NCBI RefSeq assembly: GCF_024436065.1
Contig: NZ_JANFNS010000002.1
Location: 620,001-684,000 of the forward strand
DNA: 64,000 nt
Direction of reading: 5' to 3'
Source: Saccharibacillus sp. JS10
GTDB taxonomy: Bacteria > Bacillota > Bacilli > Paenibacillales > Paenibacillaceae
The notes beneath the pieces were generated by a model. The model was given only the letters and a program-made list of their open reading frames with translations, ran no database searches and had not been told where the DNA came from. Numbering within the stretch: the first letter of the stretch is position 1; the number at the start of each line of letters is the position of its first letter. The translations under genes and the position numbers were made by a program. Shown here in pieces: positions 45,326 through 53,915 of this stretch.

Positions 45326-46435
45326 ATGACAATCGTATTTTTGAATCGGATGGAAATTGAAAAAGAACATGAGGTACAGGCAGCGAATGTTTGGATCGAA
45401 GAACAAGACGGGCTATGGATCTGTGGATGGAATCAAGAAGTAGAATTTCATTCGTCTGAGGATCAGCGAGATACTTGGTATGAGGGTGCAGATTGGAATG
45501 AAATGCTTGCCGTATATCGACATAAGCTTGCTTCAAAGCTTGCCGAAGGTTATCGTCCGATCATTCGCGATACGTTCCAAGAATTTCTCGAGTCCGGGCA
45601 GCGAGGTCGCTATACCCAAAAATTAATCTGCTATAGCGAACTTCACGCTGACGAAGAATTATACAAACAATTAGCGGCTTGGCGGCGTGTACGTGCAACC
45701 GAAGAACATCGCGCGCCTTATTTGATCGCAACGAACCGCGCGCTGCGCTTGATCGGAACTTTTTTGCCGCAGACTTTAGAAGAACTTCGCGAACTACCGG
45801 GAATCGGTGAACATACCGTCAATCGGTACGGTGAAGCTCTGATTGCACATACTCAAGATATTGAGCGCAAACATGCTTTTCCTCTGGATTGGGTAGAGCA
45901 TCGTTTGAATGAAGAAGAATTCGAAGCTTGGACATACACGAGCAAAGAACGCAAATTCAAGCGGGAAGCGGAGCGAGTACGAGCTAATCGATTATTACTT
46001 GAAAGTATGGAGCCCCATAGTGATTATGTCTCGTTAACGTTGATCAGCCAAGAAAGCGGAATGCAGCGACGCGAATTGATCGAAATGATGGAATCGCTCC
46101 AAAAAGACGGGTATCATTTTGAAGAAATTGTTCAGCATGAAGTGCAATTGGTGTCAGAGTCGCAACTTGCAGCGATCGAACAAGCGTATCAAGAAATTGG
46201 CGATACGTTTCTCAAGCCTGTATTGAAAAAAGTGTATGGAGAAGAACTACCGAGCGAATCGGGAACGGATCTATTATACGAACAGCTTCGGTTATTGCGG
46301 ATTCGTTATCGTCAGCGTGCCGAACGTGTCGCAGCAGAGTTAATTGGAAGCGAACAGCTTTCTACTACGCCAAAAGTCGTCGTAACTCCGTCCAAGCGCT
46401 CGAAGTCGCAGGCTGCTGCAACAGGAACAGAATAG
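45326..46435 (+). CDS. HRDC domain protein
   Basis: About 369 residues. I start at ATG 45326, 6 bases after GGTGGGGG; the ATG at 45320 touches that site. An N-terminal unassigned region (1-105) is followed by an HRDC nucleic-acid-binding domain (about 108-175; ELYKQLAAWRRVRATEE, LRELPGIGEHTVNRYGEALI). A helical C-terminal part follows that resembles the winged-helix tails of RecQ-type proteins, then a basic Ser/Thr/Lys tail. There is no helicase or nuclease motif, so it is probably a DNA-binding accessory factor. Confidence 0.8.
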   Translation: MTIVFLNRMEIEKEHEVQAANVWIEEQDGLWICGWNQEVEFHSSEDQRDTWYEGADWNEMLAVYRHKLASKLAEGYRPIIRDTFQEFLESGQRGRYTQKLICYSELHADEELYKQLAAWRRVRATEEHRAPYLIATNRALRLIGTFLPQTLEELRELPGIGEHTVNRYGEALIAHTQDIERKHAFPLDWVEHRLNEEEFEAWTYTSKERKFKREAERVRANRLLLESMEPHSDYVSLTLISQESGMQRRELIEMMESLQKDGYHFEEIVQHEVQLVSESQLAAIEQAYQEIGDTFLKPVLKKVYGEELPSESGTDLLYEQLRLLRIRYRQRAERVAAELIGSEQLSTTPKVVVTPSKRSKSQAAATGTE

Positions 46436-46457
46436 ATTCGATTTTGTTGCTAGACAA

Positions 46458-46506
46458 AAAGACCGTTTCAAGTCTCCTCAGAAGGAAATTCGAAACGGTC
46501 TTTGTT
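46458..46506. terminator. Bidirectional terminator
   Basis: AAAGACCGTTTC (46458-46469) pairs with GAAACGGTCTTT (46492-46503), between convergent genes. Confidence 0.85.
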
Positions 46507-46522
46507 TATCTCAATGACGGGC

Positions 46523-47464
46523 TTATAACCAACCTTTTTTGCGGAACAGAAGATACATCGTCATACCTAGAATAATCATCAGTCCAATGACCATCGGATA
46601 ACCATACGTCCAATGTAACTCTGGCATATGGTCGAAGTTCATTCCGTAAATCCCGGTTACGACCGTCAGCGGCATGAAGATCGTGGTGATCACGGTAAAG
46701 ACTTTCATGATTTCGTTCGCGCGATTGGAGATACTGGACTGATAAGCTTCTCGAAGGTTGCCCATCAGATCGCGGTACGTATCGAAAGCTTCAGAGACTT
46801 TGACGGTATTTTCATAAATATCGCTAAAGTATTTTTGCAATTCATCGTCAATCAAGCGCAGGTCTTTCTTATTCAAAATATTGATCACTTCGCGCTGAGG
46901 AACCAGTACTTTTTTGAGCCACAAAATCTCTGCGCGTAACCCGATAATATCGTTCAAGTGGGTACGCTTCGTATTCATCAAAATATCTTCTTCCAACTGT
47001 TCGATCTGATCTTCGATCCGATCGCCTACCGCAAAGAAGTTGTCGACAACACGGTCAATCAGCAGATACATAAACCGGTCTGGCGTATTCACTTCTTCTT
47101 CCCACATAATCGGCTTGACCGTACGCAGCTCATGGATCTTTTGCCGAGTAACGGTAATCACAAAATGCCGCCCCAAAAAGATATTCAGTGCGCGCATAAA
47201 AATTTCTTCATTATCAAATCGAATACTATTGACGACCGTAAAGTAATGATTTTCGTAAATTTCGATCTTTGGTCGTTGTTCTTCTTCGCCAAGCATATCT
47301 TCGACAGCCAGATCATGCAGACCGAATGTGAGTTGCAACAATGTCACATCGTCCAGATCCGCGTCAATCCAATAAAAGCCTTCTTCGGGTGCGTTTAACG
47401 TTTCATTCAATTGTTCATTGTCAATCAGCGTAAATACGCCGTTTTTTACATGCCGGATTTTCAT
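46523..47464 (-). CDS. corA: CorA-type divalent cation transporter
   Basis: 313 residues from ATG 47464, with AAGGAG 8 bases upstream; a GTG at 47473 overlaps that site. A large cytosolic funnel domain (1-250) precedes two C-terminal membrane helices with the CorA selectivity motif GIYGMNFDHMPEL between them, and the basic end FRKKGWL. It forms pentamers and imports Mg2+, or Co2+ and Ni2+. A long structured leader on the minus strand precedes it. Confidence 0.94.
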   Translation of the reverse strand: MKIRHVKNGVFTLIDNEQLNETLNAPEEGFYWIDADLDDVTLLQLTFGLHDLAVEDMLGEEEQRPKIEIYENHYFTVVNSIRFDNEEIFMRALNIFLGRHFVITVTRQKIHELRTVKPIMWEEEVNTPDRFMYLLIDRVVDNFFAVGDRIEDQIEQLEEDILMNTKRTHLNDIIGLRAEILWLKKVLVPQREVINILNKKDLRLIDDELQKYFSDIYENTVKVSEAFDTYRDLMGNLREAYQSSISNRANEIMKVFTVITTIFMPLTVVTGIYGMNFDHMPELHWTYGYPMVIGLMIILGMTMYLLFRKKGWL

Positions 47465-47515
47465 GCCGTTCACTCCTTCGAAATCGTAAGTCCTTACATC
47501 GTCTCGAATTTGCGG

Positions 47516-47672
47516 GAGAACGCAGGAAAAAACAAGCCGGCAAAGGTATGCGTCATCTCTAAAAGCTGAACATTTCAGTCTTTAGGAAGTCCCCATCTGG
47601 TGAATATCCAAAAATGGAGGCAAAAAGCCGGTAGGCTGTTTTTTCTGCTGTGTTTGATTCAACTGCGTTCTC
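47516..47672 (-). ncRNA. Unassigned structured leader of corA
   Basis: Read on the minus strand, GAGAACGCAG (47663-47672) pairs perfectly with CTGCGTTCTC (47516-47525), closing a domain of about 157 bases. Inside is a 12-bp hairpin with loop ATG (CTAAA-CTGAA with TTCAG-TTTAG) and possible CCGGC/GCCGG and CTCCAT/ATGGGG pairings. The ribosome site lies about 40 bases downstream. A metal-responsive leader would make sense, but I could not match it to the M-box core by eye. Confidence 0.4.
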
Positions 47673-47860
47673 TCACGCTTAGGCCTCGGGTCGCCGTCCA
47701 TCTGAAATTCACCCCTTGTTTTCAATCATTGTTTTCATAAAACCCTCGTTAAGTATACCTTGCGACTATAGCCCTTTCAAGGCTTTATTATCGTAAGGTC
47801 GATGCTTTAGGTATCGGTTGAAAAGGTATTAAACTGTAGAGAATAAGCAAGGTAGGAAGG

Positions 47861-48088
47861 ATGGAAAAGATAGGAATCCGAACCTCAAGTCTGATCCGCG
47901 AGATCGTGTTCACAGAAGGTTTTGCGATCCGTTATCCAAATTCTGAGATTGAACGATAGATGAACCGACCTTAGGAAGAATGGTTCGAATATGAAGACGA
48001 ACAGCAATCGCGAATACAGTTGCAAAGTTATGCACAAAGAATTCATAATGATGTGCTACCCTATTTGAAAAAGAGCCGCTCTATATAA
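47861..48088 (+). pseudogene. Eroded small gene with two in-frame TAG codons
   Basis: ATG 47861 has AGGAAGG upstream and opens 32 protein-like codons ending NSEIER. The frame is interrupted by TAG (47957-47959), MNRP and a second TAG (47972-47974). It then continues in the same frame as EEWFEYEDEQQSR to YLKKSRSI and stops at TAA 48086-48088. Both sides look like one acidic, soluble protein of about 75 residues. I do not recognise the family. Confidence 0.4.
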
Positions 48089-48122
48089 AGAAAAGTGAAA
48101 GAAAATTCATGTCAGCTTCTTC

Positions 48123-48150
48123 TTGATTGAATACATATTTCATGTATAAT
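48123..48150 (+). promoter_or_regulatory. Promoter of the met operon
   Basis: TTGATT (48123-48128), a 16-base spacer and TATAAT (48145-48150), about 85 bases ahead of the riboswitch core. Confidence 0.65.
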
Positions 48151-48236
48151 TGATCTAAAGTTATTCTGGCTTAACTGCTGGAACCCAACAATTGAATAGT
48201 TCTCCCGACGTGCACACGTCGGTTGAAAAGTGGAAT

Positions 48237-48446
48237 CTTATCAAGAGCAGGTGGAGGGACTAGCCCGATGAAACCCGGCAACCGGCGACTTAGTCGCACG
48301 GTGCTAATTCTTGCAGTTACCATGCGATCCAAGACGAGGAACGAGTCGCTCACTCCTATCGTCATGGAACATGCGATTAAAGACAAGGTAGTCCTTATCC
48401 CCTTCGTCCTATCGCATCTTCGCTGGTAACTGGCAGATGAGAGAGG
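48237..48446 (+). ncRNA. SAM-I riboswitch (S-box) with enlarged P4
   Basis: The core is clear: CTTATCAAGAGCAGGTGGAG, GGACTAGCCCGATGAAACCC, GGCAACC, GGTGCTAATTCTTGCAG and the closing CTGGCAGATGAGAG. The P4 stem (CAGTTACCA with TGGTAACTG) encloses about 100 extra bases that can fold further. It precedes metA, so it represses methionine synthesis when SAM is high. Confidence 0.93.
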
Positions 48447-48460
48447 CGCTATCTTTCTAT

Positions 48461-48496
48461 AGACCTTTCTCGGCTTGCCCAGGGGAGGTCTTTTTT
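48461..48496 (+). terminator. SAM-I expression-platform terminator
   Basis: AGACCT pairs with AGGTCT, with inner CCC/GGG, followed by T6. Confidence 0.82.
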
Positions 48497-48561
48497 GTAC
48501 AAAAAGCCCTCTTTTTATCTCATTAACCACCAATTGAAATACCAGAAGGAGTGAAAAGTAG

Positions 48562-49515
48562 ATGCCGATTAAAGTACCCGATAATTTACCGGCAAAAGAA
48601 GTATTGCTGGAGGAAAATATTTTCGTCATGGACGAAAGCCGAGCATACAGCCAAGATATTCGACCGCTGCGTATTGCGATTTTGAATTTGATGCCGACCA
48701 AAGAAACCACGGAAACGCAGTTATTGCGTTTGATCGGCAATACACCGCTTCAAGTCGATGTCGTGTTGCTTTATCCAAGTTCGCACACATCCAAAAACAC
48801 TTCCGAAGAATATCTGAACACCTTTTACAAAACGTTTGACGAAATTAAGCATCAGCGTTTTGACGGGATGATTATTACCGGCGCACCGGTAGAACAACTG
48901 GAATTCGAAGAAGTAAGTTATTGGGATGAAATTCGCCAAATCTTTGAGTGGACCAAAAAAAATGTTACATCGACCATGCACATCTGTTGGGCTTCGCAAG
49001 CAGGGTTGTACCATCATTTTGGCGTTAGCAAAATTCCTTTGGCTGAAAAATGTTTCGGGGTGTTCCCGCACACCATCAACAAAACGAATGTCCAATTGCT
49101 ACGCGGATTTGATGAATCTTTCGATGTGCCGCATTCTCGTCATACCGATGTGCAGCGTTCTGATATTTTGAAAAACGAAGAGTTGGAGATTTTAGCTGAA
49201 TCCGAAGAAGCAGGGGTCTATCTGGTCGCAACCAAAGACGGCAAACAAATCTTCGCGACCGGTCATTCCGAATACGATCCTTTTTCGTTGAAATGGGAAT
49301 ACGACCGCGATATTGCAAAAGGGTTGGACGTAGCGGTTCCAAAAAATTATTTCCCGGGTGATGATCCAACTCGTAAACCGTTGTCTTCTTGGCGTGCGCA
49401 TGCCAATCTGCTCTTTTCGAACTGGCTCAACTACTATGTATACCAAGAAACACCTTTCGATCAGGTCGATTTGACGAAGGCCAAAGAATTTAGCGATTAC
49501 GGCGCAGGTATTTAA
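48562..49515 (+). CDS. metA: Homoserine O-acetyltransferase (MetA family)
   Basis: Acylates homoserine as the first committed step of methionine synthesis. Of 317 residues, the catalytic Cys142 lies in [15 protein letters not shown], and FGVFPHT and GHSEYDP complete the active site. Residue 111 is Glu (GAPVEQLEF). In characterised Bacillus MetA that residue goes with acetyl-CoA use, whereas the succinyl-CoA enzyme of E. coli has Gly, so acetyl-homoserine is expected here. It is the first gene after the SAM-I riboswitch and heads a metA-metI-metC operon. Confidence 0.94.
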   Translation: MPIKVPDNLPAKEVLLEENIFVMDESRAYSQDIRPLRIAILNLMPTKETTETQLLRLIGNTPLQVDVVLLYPSSHTSKNTSEEYLNTFYKTFDEIKHQRFDGMIITGAPVEQLEFEEVSYWDEIRQIFEWTKKNVTSTMHICWASQAGLYHHFGVSKIPLAEKCFGVFPHTINKTNVQLLRGFDESFDVPHSRHTDVQRSDILKNEELEILAESEEAGVYLVATKDGKQIFATGHSEYDPFSLKWEYDRDIAKGLDVAVPKNYFPGDDPTRKPLSSWRAHANLLFSNWLNYYVYQETPFDQVDLTKAKEFSDYGAGI

Positions 49516-49561
49516 TCTATTTCATATATTTCATCTATTCGAAAACTCGGGAGGAATAACC

Positions 49562-50743
49562 ATGAAGGACGATAGACAGCTCAGAATAGAAAGTGCTTTG
49601 GCTCAGATCGGTTCGCTTGAAGATCCACAAACAGGGGGCGTAACGTTTCCGATTTATCATTCGACGGCTTACCGTCATCCGGGGCTGGGTCGCAGTACAG
49701 GATTCGATTACACGCGTACCAAAAACCCGACTCGATCGGTGTTGGAAGAAGCGTCGGCGAAGTTGGAATCGGGGGATGCAGGCTTCGCTTGTAGTTCGGG
49801 GATGGCGGCTTTGCAAACGATTTTCGCTTTATTCAGTCAAGGCGATCATCTGATTGTATCTCTGGATTTATACGGCGGAACGTATCGATTGTTGGAACGG
49901 ATTCTTTCCCGCTTCGGTATTACTGCATCTTATGTCGATACAAATGACCTGGACGGAATCGAAAAGTTGCGTACACCGAATACGAAAGCCGTATTTATCG
50001 AGACGCCAACAAATCCATTGATGATGGTTACGGATATTAAAGCTGTAGCCGACTGGGCAAAACCACATGGTATTCTAACAATCGTGGATAACACGCTATT
50101 AACACCATTTTTCCAACGTCCAATCGAGTTGGGCGCTGACATCGTCGTTCACAGTGCGACTAAATATTTGGGCGGTCATAACGACGTGCTTGCCGGATTA
50201 ATCATTACAAAAGGCGAAAAGTTGTCCGAAGAAATGTTTTTCCTGCATAACTCGATCGGTGCGGTGCTTAGCCCAACGGATTCGTATCAATTAATGCGCG
50301 GAATGAAGACGCTGGCGCTGCGTATGGAGCGTCACGAAAGCAATTCGCTCGCACTCGCTCGCTTTTTAGAGCAACATCCTCAGATCGAAGCAGTCTATCA
50401 TCCAGGTCTGCCGGGACATCCGGGGCATGACGTTCAAAATCGCCAATCGAGCGGCAATACCGGCATTTTCTCTTTCAAAGTCAAAGATGCACGTTGGATC
50501 GAGCCGATCTTGAGTCATATCCGTCTGATTGCGTTTGCGGAAAGTCTAGGCGGCGTTGAATCGTTGATGACATATCCTTCGGTACAGACCCATGCGGATA
50601 TTCCGCAAGAAATTCGCGATGCGATCGGCGTCGACGATAAATTGCTGCGTTTCTCGGTCGGTATTGAGCATATCGATGACCTGATTGCTGATTTGGATCA
50701 GGCTTTGCAAGCCGCATTACGTGTTACGGAAAGCGGGGAATAA
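49562..50743 (+). CDS. metI: Cystathionine gamma-synthase / O-acetylhomoserine thiolyase
   Basis: 393 residues, Cys/Met metabolism PLP family. The PLP lysine is Lys201 in HSATKYLGGHNDVLAG, with DYTRTKNPTR and the C-terminal FAESLGGVESLMTYP also typical. It condenses O-acetylhomoserine with cysteine to cystathionine, or with sulfide. The start ATG has GGGAGGAA upstream. The next gene is a paralogue only 4 bases after its stop, matching the Bacillus metI-metC pair. Confidence 0.9.
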   Translation: MKDDRQLRIESALAQIGSLEDPQTGGVTFPIYHSTAYRHPGLGRSTGFDYTRTKNPTRSVLEEASAKLESGDAGFACSSGMAALQTIFALFSQGDHLIVSLDLYGGTYRLLERILSRFGITASYVDTNDLDGIEKLRTPNTKAVFIETPTNPLMMVTDIKAVADWAKPHGILTIVDNTLLTPFFQRPIELGADIVVHSATKYLGGHNDVLAGLIITKGEKLSEEMFFLHNSIGAVLSPTDSYQLMRGMKTLALRMERHESNSLALARFLEQHPQIEAVYHPGLPGHPGHDVQNRQSSGNTGIFSFKVKDARWIEPILSHIRLIAFAESLGGVESLMTYPSVQTHADIPQEIRDAIGVDDKLLRFSVGIEHIDDLIADLDQALQAALRVTESGE

Positions 50744-50747
50744 TCCG

Positions 50748-52022
50748 ATGGCCCACGAACAAGAACAAACATTGAAGACCGGTACAGAAAAGCCGTCTCA
50801 ACCTCAAGGAAGAACGCCTGAGCAAGCGGAGCATCTTCCTTCGCAACTTCAGACCCCGGAAGAAGCTGCCGCAGCGCTTAAAGGTCGACATTTCGATACC
50901 AAGTTGATTCATTTTGGTGCAGAGATCGACCCAGCGACAGGAGCTTCCAGCGTACCGATCTATCAAGCTTCGACGTTTCATCATTTCGATGTCTATAATC
51001 CGCCGCAATACGATTACAGCCGTTCGGGCAGCCCGACTCGTCAAGCATTGGAAGATTACATTTCGCTGCTCGAAGGCGGCGCAGGTGGTTATGCGTTTGC
51101 ATCGGGTATGGCGGCGATCTCCGCTGCTTTAATGATGTTCTCGGCAGGCGATCATCTGATCGTGACTGAAGATGTCTACGGCGGTACGTACAGATTGCTA
51201 ACAACCATTTTAAGCCGCATGAATATCGAGACGACTTTTGTCGATATGACCGATCTGGATCAGATCAAAAATGCGCTGCGTTCGAATACCAAAGGTGTGT
51301 TTATGGAAACCCCGTCTAATCCTACATTAAAAATTACAGATCTCGGTGCGGTGACCGCGTGGGCAAAAGAACATAATCTGTTGACCTTAGTGGACAACAC
51401 CTTCATGACGCCTTACTACCAACGTCCAATTGAGCAAGGCGTAGACATCATTTTGCACAGCGCGACTAAATTCCTCGGCGGGCATAGTGATGTATTAGCA
51501 GGGCTTGCGGTTGCGCGTACTCCGGAACTTGCCGCAGAATTGAAAAAGTTGCAAAACGGTCTGGGCACAGTGTTGGGCCCGCAAGATAGTTGGCTGTTAA
51601 TGCGAGGGATGAAAACGTTAGGCGCACGGATGGGACGCAGCGAAATCGGAGCGCGTAAGTTAGCGGCTTGGTTATCGGAGCGAAGCGATATTACGTCCGT
51701 GTATTATCCGGGGCTTGAGAATCATCCGGGCAAAGAAATTCACGAAAAACAATCCACCGGATACGGAGCAGTCGTTTCATTCGATGTCGGTTCGGAAGAA
51801 CGCGCGAAGCGTCTGTTGAACAAAGTGAAGTTGCCTTTGGTGGCGGTCAGCTTAGGCGCTGTCGAAAGTATTTTGTCGTATCCGCCGATGATGTCCCATG
51901 CCGCAATGCCTCGTGAAGTACGTTTGGAACGAGGGATAGGCGACGGATTATTACGTTTTTCGGTAGGATTAGAGAACATCGACGATTTAATCGAAGATTT
52001 GGAGCAAGCTTTGATCGATTAA
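50748..52022 (+). CDS. metC: Cystathionine beta-lyase
   Basis: 424 residues from ATG 50748, with GGGGAA upstream. The first 45 residues are a Gln/Glu/Pro-rich, probably disordered extension not usual in MetC. The PLP domain follows with Lys241 in HSATKFLGGHSDVLAG, YSRSGSPTR and SLGAVESILSYP. It splits cystathionine to homocysteine, ammonia and pyruvate. The assignment as MetC rather than a second synthase rests on operon order and the Bacillus precedent. Confidence 0.86.
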   Translation: MAHEQEQTLKTGTEKPSQPQGRTPEQAEHLPSQLQTPEEAAAALKGRHFDTKLIHFGAEIDPATGASSVPIYQASTFHHFDVYNPPQYDYSRSGSPTRQALEDYISLLEGGAGGYAFASGMAAISAALMMFSAGDHLIVTEDVYGGTYRLLTTILSRMNIETTFVDMTDLDQIKNALRSNTKGVFMETPSNPTLKITDLGAVTAWAKEHNLLTLVDNTFMTPYYQRPIEQGVDIILHSATKFLGGHSDVLAGLAVARTPELAAELKKLQNGLGTVLGPQDSWLLMRGMKTLGARMGRSEIGARKLAAWLSERSDITSVYYPGLENHPGKEIHEKQSTGYGAVVSFDVGSEERAKRLLNKVKLPLVAVSLGAVESILSYPPMMSHAAMPREVRLERGIGDGLLRFSVGLENIDDLIEDLEQALID

Positions 52023-52107
52023 CTTTATTTGGATAAAGGGAGTAAGCATATTTTTCTGTTATAATGCAAAATGAAGCTTACAACCTTGAACGAAAAGAGG
52101 AAAATCG

Positions 52108-52473
52108 ATGGAAACTGTAGCTATTATTTTGGTAGCTCTAATCGCGCTGTTGCATGTATACATCTTGGTATTGGAAATGTTCATGTGGAACAAACCACGC
52201 GGCATGAAAGCTTTTGGATTAGAGCAAAAATTTGCGGATATGACCGTATCGCTTGCGGGCAATCAGGGGCTGTATAATGGATTTCTTGCCGCAGGATTGG
52301 TCTTCGGTCTAGTCTATCCAAATCCTGAAGCAGCAGCGCATATTCAAATCTTCTTCTTAGTCTGTGTGATGATCGCAGGCATTTACGGAGCAATTACAGC
52401 AAAAGCCAAAATTTTGTTTGTCCAAACGGTTCCGGCTTTGATCGCTTTGATTGCGGTACTGATCGCTTCGTAA
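52108..52473 (+). CDS. DUF1304 membrane protein
   Basis: 121 residues, four membrane segments. The family features LLHVYILVLEMFMWNKPRG and GNQGLYNGFLA are present. Function unknown. A TATAAT at about 52058 suggests its own promoter after the met operon, and a strong terminator follows. Confidence 0.88.
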   Translation: METVAIILVALIALLHVYILVLEMFMWNKPRGMKAFGLEQKFADMTVSLAGNQGLYNGFLAAGLVFGLVYPNPEAAAHIQIFFLVCVMIAGIYGAITAKAKILFVQTVPALIALIAVLIAS

Positions 52474-52494
52474 TCTATGGATAAGAGTTAGCCC

Positions 52495-52530
52495 ACAATC
52501 GGTTCGCTTAGGCGGATCGATTGTTTGGTT
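52495..52530 (+). terminator. Terminator of the DUF1304 gene
   Basis: A 13-bp stem, ACAATCGGTTCGC with GCGGATCGATTGT (two G-T wobbles), loop TTAG, then TTGGTTTTGG. Confidence 0.75.
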
Positions 52531-52674
52531 TTGGATACTTTATTAATTAGCGCAATCGGTGAAATATTTAATTCTAGGATGGAATGTGATAGGATAGATC
52601 ATACAAAGATTTCGCAATGCAGCTACACGAGTCTAATTTCATTTGAACCTATTTTCACAAAGGAGGCTGCATGT

Positions 52675-53811
52675 ATGAATGCGGTTGATGCTATATTAGA
52701 AAAAGCTTTAAACGGAGGACGACTTACGGTCGAAGACGCCGTAGCTTTATATGAATCGGATGACGTCGAAAAACTCGGACGCGTAGCGAACGAATTGATG
52801 ATGCGCAAAAATCCTGAGCCGATCACGACATTCGTAATCGGACGTAACGTCAATTATACGAACGTATGCGATGTTTTTTGTCGCTTCTGCGCATTTTATC
52901 GTCGTCCGGGTTCGCCAGAAGGTTATGTACTGCCGGATGAAGTGATTTTGCAAAAAATTCAAGAAACCCAAGACGTAGGCGGTACAGAGATTTTGATGCA
53001 AGGCGGAGTCAATCCCGATTTGCCGTTCCAATATTATTTAGATATTTTACGTAAAATCAAGCAGCATTTCCCGGATATCACGATGCACTCTTTCTCTCCT
53101 GCCGAGATTATGAAGATGCAAAAGCTGTCGGGAATGTCGATGGAAGATACCATTCGTGCGATCCACGAAGCGGGTCTTGATTCTTTGCCAGGCGGTGGCG
53201 GCGAGATTCTGGACGACCGTACACGCCGCAAAATCAGTCGCTTAAAAGGTTCGTGGCGCGATTGGATGGACGTGATGCAGACGGCGCACAAAGTCGGCAT
53301 GAATACGACCGCTACGATGGTTATCGGATTTGGCGAGTCTTACGAAGAACGCGCACTGCATTTGCTTCGTGTGCGTGATGCACAAGACGAATGTATCGCG
53401 AACGGCTATGATTCGGAAGGATTCCTTGCGTTCATTTCTTGGACATTCCAGCCGGATAATACGAATATGAAAGTCGAAAAGCAAACGCCTGAACAATATT
53501 TGAAAAATGTTGCGATCAGCCGGATCTTTATCGATAATATCAAGCACTTCCAATCTTCTTGGGTAACGATGGGACCTGAAGTCGGCAAATTGTCGCTTCG
53601 TTACGGCTGTGACGACTTCGGTAGTACGATGATGGAAGAAAACGTCGTATCCGCAGCAGGCACTACGCATAAAGTGAATATCGAGCAAACGTTAGAAATC
53701 ATTCGTGCAGCAGGCAAAATTCCCGCTCAGCGCGATACAAAATATAATCTGATCCAAGTCTTCGATGACGAAAACATGAAAGTCCAACGCGACTTTATTA
53801 TGCAGAACTAA
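52675..53811 (+). CDS. mqnC: Cyclic dehypoxanthinyl futalosine synthase
   Basis: 378 residues from ATG 52675, 8 bases after AAGGAGG. A radical SAM enzyme with the cluster motif CDVFCRFC (Cys65, Cys69, Cys72), preceded by NVNYTNVC. MHSFSPAEI and DSLPGGGGEIL are typical of MqnC. It cyclises dehypoxanthinyl futalosine in the futalosine route to menaquinone. The other mqn genes are not in view. It is monocistronic here. Confidence 0.92.
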   Translation: MNAVDAILEKALNGGRLTVEDAVALYESDDVEKLGRVANELMMRKNPEPITTFVIGRNVNYTNVCDVFCRFCAFYRRPGSPEGYVLPDEVILQKIQETQDVGGTEILMQGGVNPDLPFQYYLDILRKIKQHFPDITMHSFSPAEIMKMQKLSGMSMEDTIRAIHEAGLDSLPGGGGEILDDRTRRKISRLKGSWRDWMDVMQTAHKVGMNTTATMVIGFGESYEERALHLLRVRDAQDECIANGYDSEGFLAFISWTFQPDNTNMKVEKQTPEQYLKNVAISRIFIDNIKHFQSSWVTMGPEVGKLSLRYGCDDFGSTMMEENVVSAAGTTHKVNIEQTLEIIRAAGKIPAQRDTKYNLIQVFDDENMKVQRDFIMQN

Positions 53812-53834
53812 TTCATCGATAACGGGATTTCAAT

Positions 53835-53899
53835 AAAAAAACCTTTTCCGTCTTATTCGGTAGCCTGTAGAGGCATCCGATAAGAGGAAAAGGTTTTTT
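53835..53899. terminator. Bidirectional terminator
   Basis: AAAAAACCTTTTCC and TCTTATTCGG pair with CCGATAAGA and GGAAAAGGTTTTTT, one base bulged, between convergent genes. Confidence 0.85.
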
Positions 53900-53915
53900 G
53901 TTTTGCAGACGTCGG

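Larger units (their letters stand above)
47465..48561. other. 1.1-kb gap between corA and metA
   Basis: Holds the corA leader with a structured element (47516-47672, minus), an eroded reading frame (47861-48088, plus), the metA promoter and the SAM-I riboswitch. Between 47700 and 47860 I see no clear feature. Confidence 0.6.

Noticed and set aside
47516-47672. Assigning the corA leader as an M-box Mg2+ riboswitch
   Set aside because: Position fits, but I could not find the M-box core sequences on the minus strand by eye, so only an unassigned structured leader is reported.
48223-48429. Reading frame of 68 codons upstream of metA
   Set aside because: It lies entirely inside the SAM-I riboswitch, whose conserved blocks explain the sequence.
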